A DNA stretch of 46,575 bases, from assembly GCA_003568415.1 (NCBI GenBank), contig PWXV01000188.1:1-46575 (forward strand). Reading direction: 5' to 3'. The stretch is from Ignavibacteriales bacterium (GTDB lineage: Bacteria > Bacteroidota > Ignavibacteria > T3Sed10-11). Below, piece by piece: positions 42,167-46,575 of the stretch. The notes below the pieces were generated by a model, which made no database searches, was not told where the DNA came from, and was given only the letters and a program-made list of their open reading frames with translations. Positions within the stretch are counted from its first letter, which is position 1. The number at the start of each line of letters is the position of its first letter. A program made the position numbers and the translations under genes.

Positions 42167-43153
42167 TTATCCGCCAATTTGCGACATCGTCCTGTCCGGC
42201 CGTTTGAATTCCGGCTGATTAATGAGATGACCTTCCTCTTTATTCCAGACCGCTTCCCCTATGACTGCTTTTATCGTATCGTCTTTTTCATTGTTTCTGA
42301 TAAGTTTTTTCAGATCGGTTTCTTTATGAGAGAACAAACACGTCCGGAGTTTTCCGTCGGAGGTAATGCGTACCCTGTTGCAATGCTCGCAGAACGGTTC
42401 GCTGACCGAGCTGATAAAACCGATCTCCCCTTTCCCGTCCTCAAAAACAAAACGATCCGATGGCTGCGTACCGTGGTATTCGACGGGCACTAATTTCATT
42501 TTTAGTTCATATTCAATTCGTTCACGAATCTCCTGTGAAGGTAGCACTTTCCCGGAGTTCCATCCGTCATCGCATCCGATGGGCATAAATTCTATGAAGC
42601 GGATGATATACGGTTTCTCCCGTGCAAGAATTGCAAACTCGGAAACTTCATTATCATTTACACCGCGGATAATGACAGCATTGATCTTTATGGGAGCGAT
42701 ACCCTGCAAAGCGATTGTTTCCAATCCCTCCAATACACGGTGGAGATAATCCCTTCGTGTAATCTCTTTGAACTTTACCGCATCGAGGGAATCCAGACTG
42801 ACGTTAATACGATTCAACCCTGCTTTGGCGAGAAGTTCGGCTTGATCGTTCAAGAAATACCCGTTGGTCGTCATTGCTAAATCTTTTATTGCGTCAAGAC
42901 CTGAAAGCATGCTAACAAGCGAATGGACATCTTTCCGCATCAGCGGCTCACCGCCGGTGATTCGTATTTTGGATACCCCGAGTTCGGAGAAAATCCGGAC
43001 GAGCCGGTGAAGTTCCTCATATGTGAGTAATTCATTTTTATCCATCCACACCATTCCTTCTTCCGGCATACAATAGGAACAACGGAAATTACACCGGTCG
43101 GTGATCGAGATACGAAGATTATTAGCTATTCTGTTGAATGAATCTTTTAACAT
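42167..43153 (-). CDS. moaA: GTP 3',8-cyclase (molybdenum cofactor)
   Basis: 328 residues; the radical-SAM enzyme that makes 3',8-cyclo-GTP, the first step of molybdopterin. The SAM cluster is in ITDRCNFRCSYCMPEEG (C21, C25, C28). The second cluster is in CEHCNRVRITSDGKLRTCLF. The C-terminal Gly-Gly (MSQIGG), essential in known MoaA, is present. SKIRITGGEPLMRKD and MTTNGYFL are also typical. It starts 2 bases after moaE, so the genes are coupled. moaC, the partner for this step, is not in the window. Confidence 0.97.
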   Translation of the reverse strand: MLKDSFNRIANNLRISITDRCNFRCSYCMPEEGMVWMDKNELLTYEELHRLVRIFSELGVSKIRITGGEPLMRKDVHSLVSMLSGLDAIKDLAMTTNGYFLNDQAELLAKAGLNRINVSLDSLDAVKFKEITRRDYLHRVLEGLETIALQGIAPIKINAVIIRGVNDNEVSEFAILAREKPYIIRFIEFMPIGCDDGWNSGKVLPSQEIRERIEYELKMKLVPVEYHGTQPSDRFVFEDGKGEIGFISSVSEPFCEHCNRVRITSDGKLRTCLFSHKETDLKKLIRNNEKDDTIKAVIGEAVWNKEEGHLINQPEFKRPDRTMSQIGG

Positions 43154-43155
43154 AA

Positions 43156-43587
43156 TTATTCCGGTTGTTTATCGGGATGTGTAATTTGGGACCATGCAAC
43201 TGTCCCGTCGGCAAAAAATTCCCGCTTCCATATGGGAACCCTTTCCTTTAACCGGTCTATAACATACCGGCACGCCGTAAATGCTTCTTCTCGATGAGCA
43301 GAGGATACGGCTATAACAACGCTCGCTTCACCGATCGCCACTACACCGGTTCTATGGACAACCGCAACTTTGTGTACATCCCATCGCTCGCGGACGTCCG
43401 AGGCAATCTCTTCCATCTTTTTCAGCGCCATCGATTCATACGCTTCATAGTCAAGTTTCAGTACTTCTTTGCCGTTCGAATGATTTCTCGTCGTACCGAT
43501 AAACACATCCACCGCGCCTGATTCGGGTGTTAGTACCGATTGCACAATTGTTTCTACCTCTATAGTGGATTTTACGATTTTAATCAT
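43156..43587 (-). CDS. moaE: Molybdopterin synthase catalytic subunit
   Basis: 143 residues. With MoaD it converts precursor Z (cPMP) to molybdopterin. GAVDVFIGTTRNHSNGKEVL (near residue 24), LDYEAYESMALKKMEEIASD, HRTGVVAIGEASVVIAVSSA and the lysine-bearing KERVPIWKREFFADGTVAW match the family. It lies 86 bases after moaD; that gap holds a short degenerate repeat. Confidence 0.96.
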   Translation of the reverse strand: MIKIVKSTIEVETIVQSVLTPESGAVDVFIGTTRNHSNGKEVLKLDYEAYESMALKKMEEIASDVRERWDVHKVAVVHRTGVVAIGEASVVIAVSSAHREEAFTACRYVIDRLKERVPIWKREFFADGTVAWSQITHPDKQPE

Positions 43588-43630
43588 GGTAATTAAGGCA
43601 ATACAATTAAGGGCAAAACTATTATGTTTT

Positions 43631-43663
43631 TATTTGTGTAACTTCGTGTCATTCGTGGTTCCA
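43631..43663. repeat. Short degenerate GTG-type repeat
   Basis: TTTGTGTAAC, TTCGTGTCA and TTCGTGGTT follow one another between moaD and moaE. Similar TTTTGTGTT/TTGTGGTTG runs are at about 44701-44720, also intergenic. They are too short and degenerate to call more than a repeat-like stretch. Confidence 0.4.
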
Positions 43664-43673
43664 GAAAATCACA

Positions 43674-43919
43674 TCACCCACCACTCACCGGCGGTATCAC
43701 GGCAACCTCGTCACCATCCTGCAATTTGTGATTGAGGCCGGTATATTCCTGATTCACCGCAAAACGGAAGACCTGCTTCCAATTCTCAAACTCCGGATTA
43801 TATGCAATGAGATAATCCATAACAGAATCTACGGTAGCGCCCTTTTCGAGAGTCACTGTCTTTTCCTCAAAATCTGTAAGATCCTTTGCTATCGAGAATA
43901 ATAAAACCTTAACATTCAT
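43674..43919 (-). CDS. moaD: Molybdopterin synthase sulfur carrier
   Basis: 81 residues with a beta-grasp (ubiquitin-like) pattern. MNVKVLLFSIAKDLTDFEEK opens the fold, and the C-terminus is PPVSGG with the required terminal Gly-Gly, which is adenylated and thiocarboxylated in known MoaD. It starts 16 bases after the TSUP transporter. Confidence 0.93.
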   Translation of the reverse strand: MNVKVLLFSIAKDLTDFEEKTVTLEKGATVDSVMDYLIAYNPEFENWKQVFRFAVNQEYTGLNHKLQDGDEVAVIPPVSGG

Positions 43920-43935
43920 AATTAACCAATATGCA

Positions 43936-44682
43936 TTATTGAAAAAACAATTTCAATGAAGCAATGACAAGCACGATGCCGAGCGCAATTTGTAATTGTC
44001 TTTGCGTTACCAGTTTTGCTCCCATATACGAGCCGAGCAATCCTCCGGCAACGACAAATCCACCGATCAGCAGAAGCGGCTCGAGCATCACATTTCCACG
44101 GATTACGTGTCCCGTTAATCCGCTGACCGAGTTTAATACTATAAACGCACTTGCGACGGCTGCGGTTCGTTTCACATCGGCCCAACCGAGCATCAAAATT
44201 ATCGGACTCAAAAACACCCCGCCACCGATACCGATCATACCGGCTATACCGCCCAGAACCAATCCGATGGGAATTCCCAGCATCCAGATTGTTTTATCGG
44301 TGACATCGGTTTTTTGGCCGATTTTCGGGAAAAACAGCATCCTGATTCCTGTCAGCAGCAGGATCAATCCTAGTAAAAGTGCAAACAGTTCATCGGTTAT
44401 CTGAATCCATCCCCCGATAAATGCTGCGGGTATCGAGGTAACAATAAAGGGCAGCAACAGGCGGGCTGAAAAATATCCTTCGCGCTTGTACATTGAAAAA
44501 CTTGTTGATGCAACGATAACATTAAGAGTAAGAGCAATCGGTGCAAGGTATGGCGACACAATACCGAATATTGCAAACAGCGCAAGGTAACCCGACGCAC
44601 CGCCGTGACCGACGCTTGAATACAATAAGGCGACGATGAAAAATAGCGGGAGTATGTAATAGGGGATGTGAAGGTCGGGCAT
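43936..44682 (-). CDS. TSUP (TauE/SafE) transporter
   Basis: 248 residues with about seven or eight hydrophobic segments. The family mark SVGHGGASGYLALFAIFG is near the N-terminus, and MIGIGGGVFLSPIILMLGWA is in the second half, matching the two repeats of the family. Known members export sulfite, sulfoacetate or similar sulfur anions. Here it lies between moaD and the toxin-antitoxin-like pair, so a link to sulfur or molybdate metabolism is possible but unproven. Confidence 0.88.
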   Translation of the reverse strand: MPDLHIPYYILPLFFIVALLYSSVGHGGASGYLALFAIFGIVSPYLAPIALTLNVIVASTSFSMYKREGYFSARLLLPFIVTSIPAAFIGGWIQITDELFALLLGLILLLTGIRMLFFPKIGQKTDVTDKTIWMLGIPIGLVLGGIAGMIGIGGGVFLSPIILMLGWADVKRTAAVASAFIVLNSVSGLTGHVIRGNVMLEPLLLIGGFVVAGGLLGSYMGAKLVTQRQLQIALGIVLVIASLKLFFQ

Positions 44683-44728
44683 ATGCTTTTTAAATTACGA
44701 GTTTTGTGTTATTGTGGTTGTTTTAAAG

Positions 44729-45079
44729 CTATAATGGTAGTATGTGTATCCTGTTAATCCATTCATCGTCTTCGCTTGCTAACCAAATTAATATGATATC
44801 ATCAACTACCTTTATAACCGATAATGATTGTGGAACAATTAATACTCCCGGGCTATTTTGATTTTTTATAAACTCAGCAAAATGATGTGGGATCGTTCTT
44901 CGATCGTGTGTTACAAGCAGTCTTTTTTCACGAGCAGCGACTGATAAAACGTCTTCATCTTTTAATCCGGTGAGTCCGGCAGCTTGAGGAGTTCTAAAAT
45001 CGATGGCAGGTTCACGACGTTGAATTGCTTTAATGATAATCTGATTTAAATCATTATCTGCCTGGAAACGGAGTTTCAT
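44729..45079 (-). CDS. DUF5615 PIN-like protein (putative toxin)
   Basis: 116 residues. It has the compact PIN-like fold expected of DUF5615: KLRFQADNDLNQIIIKAIQR with an early Asp, GLKDEDVLSVAAREKRLLVT and HDRRTIPHHFAEFIKNQNSP. PIN-domain acidic positions (D in QADND, D in DEDVL, D in THDRRT) are present. Its start overlaps the stop of the DUF433 gene by 4 bases. In annotated genomes DUF433 and DUF5615 pairs are regarded as toxin-antitoxin-like modules; activity has not been shown for this copy. Confidence 0.85.
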   Translation of the reverse strand: MKLRFQADNDLNQIIIKAIQRREPAIDFRTPQAAGLTGLKDEDVLSVAAREKRLLVTHDRRTIPHHFAEFIKNQNSPGVLIVPQSLSVIKVVDDIILIWLASEDDEWINRIHILPL

Positions 45080-45390
45080 GAGTCTGATTTATGAATACTT
45101 CGACGAACCTCCGCCATTTTTTTAGAAAATGCCGGTTCGTTGACGGTATAACGAAGCGATTCAAATTCAGAATCGGCTTTGTTGAGATAATTATCAATTT
45201 GCTGTTTATTTCTTAAATAATAAGTTATTGCTCCGTACACTTGTTCCAATGTAAGCGTGGGAAAACACTCGGCAGCGATGGTTTCAGGAGAGAGCCCATC
45301 CCGAAATGCGTGGATTACAGAATCAAGCGATACACGGGTACCCGCTATCCAATAAACATCATCCCTTTTTTCGATATATTGTTTTTCCAT
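45076..45390 (-). CDS. DUF433 protein (putative antitoxin)
   Basis: 104 residues. The DUF433 core is clear: DDVYWIAGTRVSLDSVIHAF, DGLSPETIAAECFPTLTLEQ and VYGAITYYLRNKQQIDNYL, a winged-helix-like fold proposed to bind DNA. The C-terminal tail is predicted helical and charged (ESLRYTVNEPAFSKKMAEVR), as expected of a toxin-binding part. It overlaps the DUF5615 gene by ATGA. No ribosome site is seen before its ATG. It lies 42 bases after moeA. Confidence 0.88.
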   Translation of the reverse strand: MEKQYIEKRDDVYWIAGTRVSLDSVIHAFRDGLSPETIAAECFPTLTLEQVYGAITYYLRNKQQIDNYLNKADSEFESLRYTVNEPAFSKKMAEVRRSIHKSDS

Positions 45391-45432
45391 AATATAAAAA
45401 TATATAAATGTTAGACTAATTTTTCAATTATT

Positions 45433-46575
45433 TTACCACTGAAGCATCTCCACCTCAACAATGGAGAATGCATTGAGGAGTCTACTTCCTTTTGGAAAAT
45501 AAATCAAACAGTTCGCCTTTGCCATTCCACCGATCATATGCGAATCCTGTCCTTTTGCAGGGTTGACATACAGTTCACCATCGTTGCCTCGTTCCATAAT
45601 ACCTCTCACAAATTCCATACGTTCCGGTTTCTTGGTTATTCTTTCCGTGAGCCGGGCTTGCAGAGTGAATGGAGATGGTTCGGGAACTCCCATCATTTTT
45701 AGAAGTGAGGGACGTATTAATGTATAATATGAAACCATTGCCGATACAGGATTACCGGGAAGTCCGAATACAAGCTTTTTATCCTTGACACCGAAGTAAT
45801 TCGGTTTACCTGGTTTCATTGCAACTTTCCAAAATATTTGCTTTACACCGATATCCGAAAGGACATCCTTCACAAGATCGTATTCTCCAACCGATACCCC
45901 GCCAACCGAGATGACCACATCGGATTGCCTTAATGATTTCGTGAATGCTTTTCTGGTATCGGGTTTAGTATCATTGCTGTGAACTACATTTATATTTTCT
46001 ATAGCAAGCGAACGAAGAGCGGAACTCAGTGCATATGAATTCGAATCCCTGATCTGTCCCTTTTTTAATCTTGCCGAGGGATGCTTGATTTCATTTCCGG
46101 TAATGATCAGCGATACACGGGGCTTTTTATATACCTTAAACCGTGTGCTGCCGAGCGATGCAAGCATTGCAACAACCGAAGGAGAAATATAAGTACCGGG
46201 CTTAAAAATAGTTCTCCCTTTTCCGAACTCCTCACCCTTTTTACGAATATTCTGGTCCTTTGTAGCTGCTTTTTTTATCAAGACCACACCATCCATTTCC
46301 TCGGTTACTTCTTTCATAACAACAGCGGATGCCGACTGCGGTACCGGTGCACCGGTAAAAATTTTGACAGCGGAATTCTTTTTTATTTTAATATTCCCCC
46401 GGTCACCTGCCCGCACCATCCCGCCAAGAGATAATCGAACGGGACTTTTTTCTGATGCACCTTCGATATCCTGATACCGAACCCCATATCCATCCACTGC
46501 CGATGAATCGAACAACGGTATCGGTTCTTTCGTAACAATTTTCTCTGCAAGCACATAACCATCGCATTCATCAAG
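45433..46575 (-). CDS. moeA: Molybdopterin molybdotransferase MoeA (5' partial)
   Basis: 381 residues are visible and the frame runs off the window edge, so the N-terminus is missing; no start codon should be taken inside the window. It inserts molybdate into adenylylated molybdopterin. The signature FDSSAVDGYGVRYQDIEG follows about residue 24. The central domain has GEEFGKGRTIFKPGTYISPS, SLIITGNEIKHPSARLKKGQ and RDSNSYALSSALRSL. VVISVGGVSVGEYDLVKDVL, WKVAMKPGKPNYFGVKDKKL and VFGLPGNPVSAMVSYYTLIR follow. The C-terminal domain (near 300-381) is intact and ends at a TAA. It is the upstream gene of the Moco group. Confidence 0.95.
   Translation of the reverse strand, partial: LDECDGYVLAEKIVTKEPIPLFDSSAVDGYGVRYQDIEGASEKSPVRLSLGGMVRAGDRGNIKIKKNSAVKIFTGAPVPQSASAVVMKEVTEEMDGVVLIKKAATKDQNIRKKGEEFGKGRTIFKPGTYISPSVVAMLASLGSTRFKVYKKPRVSLIITGNEIKHPSARLKKGQIRDSNSYALSSALRSLAIENINVVHSNDTKPDTRKAFTKSLRQSDVVISVGGVSVGEYDLVKDVLSDIGVKQIFWKVAMKPGKPNYFGVKDKKLVFGLPGNPVSAMVSYYTLIRPSLLKMMGVPEPSPFTLQARLTERITKKPERMEFVRGIMERGNDGELYVNPAKGQDSHMIGGMAKANCLIYFPKGSRLLNAFSIVEVEMLQW

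Noticed and set aside
46383-46574. Small minus-strand frame near the right edge
   Set aside because: It overlaps the well-conserved MoeA signature in another frame.

Overview
This window looks like chromosomal DNA from a bacterium of the Bacteroidota/Chlorobiota (FCB) side of the tree. I cannot place it to phylum from sequence alone. The clues are the gene order rplM-rpsI-rpsB-tsf-pyrH-frr, a DUF4296-like lipoprotein, a lipoprotein with the GGPxDxxPP signature and Ig-like (Big_5) domains, two SPOR lipoproteins, and a bacterial myo-inositol-phosphate synthase beside a pyruvoyl-dependent arginine decarboxylase. The DNA is moderately AT-rich. At least three promoters fit a classical TTGAnn-N17-TAnnnT pattern rather than the Bacteroides -33/-7 type. 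Non-ATG starts are common: GTG for rplM, lipB and tyrS, TTG for accC, purM and the arginine decarboxylase, and probably CTG for a PAP2 phosphatase. I see no tRNA, rRNA, CRISPR array, prophage or insertion sequence.

Layout. 1-629: the start of a tandem PspC-domain membrane protein, cut by the window edge. 883-4670 (minus): the translation operon rplM-rpsI-rpsB-tsf, then a strong intrinsic terminator, then pyrH-frr. 4758-16879 (minus): a continuous 12-kb block of lipoic-acid enzymes. It holds lpd, lipB, a fused alpha/beta E1, a branched-chain-type complex (E1alpha, E1beta, E2), lipA and a pyruvate dehydrogenase (E1alpha, E1beta, E2). A promoter followed by a factor-independent terminator lies in its leader. 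17186-19460 (plus): smpB, tyrS and arginine decarboxylase. 19703-21753 (plus): a CDP-alcohol phosphatidyltransferase and inositol-phosphate synthase, facing a PAP2 phosphatase and a lytic transglycosylase on the minus strand. 23609-27839 (minus): efp-accB-accC-gcvH-gcvPA, ending at a GC-rich terminator. 27929-31475: a lipoprotein, a DUF1232 protein, a twin-GAF histidine kinase and purM. 31628-39127 (plus): FAH-family hydrolase, M23 peptidase, valS, deoC and two SPOR lipoproteins. 39143-42125: Ig-like lipoprotein, exported HMA metal-binding protein and a methyltransferase. 42167-46575 (minus): molybdenum cofactor genes moaA, moaE, moaD and moeA (partial), with a TSUP transporter and a DUF433/DUF5615 toxin-antitoxin-like pair between them.

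How it fits together. LipB and LipA make and attach the lipoyl group used by both E2 proteins in the same block and by GcvH 9 kb away; one Lpd probably serves all of them. Acetyl-CoA from pyruvate dehydrogenase and branched acyl-CoA primers from the branched-chain complex feed the biotin carboxylase/BCCP pair. The inositol genes probably make phosphatidylinositol(-phosphate). I did not find a clearly new defence or mobile system. The most interesting items are the regulated-looking leader of the lipoyl block, the three-E1/two-E2 arrangement, the inositol-lipid module with its CTG-start phosphatase, and heptad-periodic intergenic repeats.
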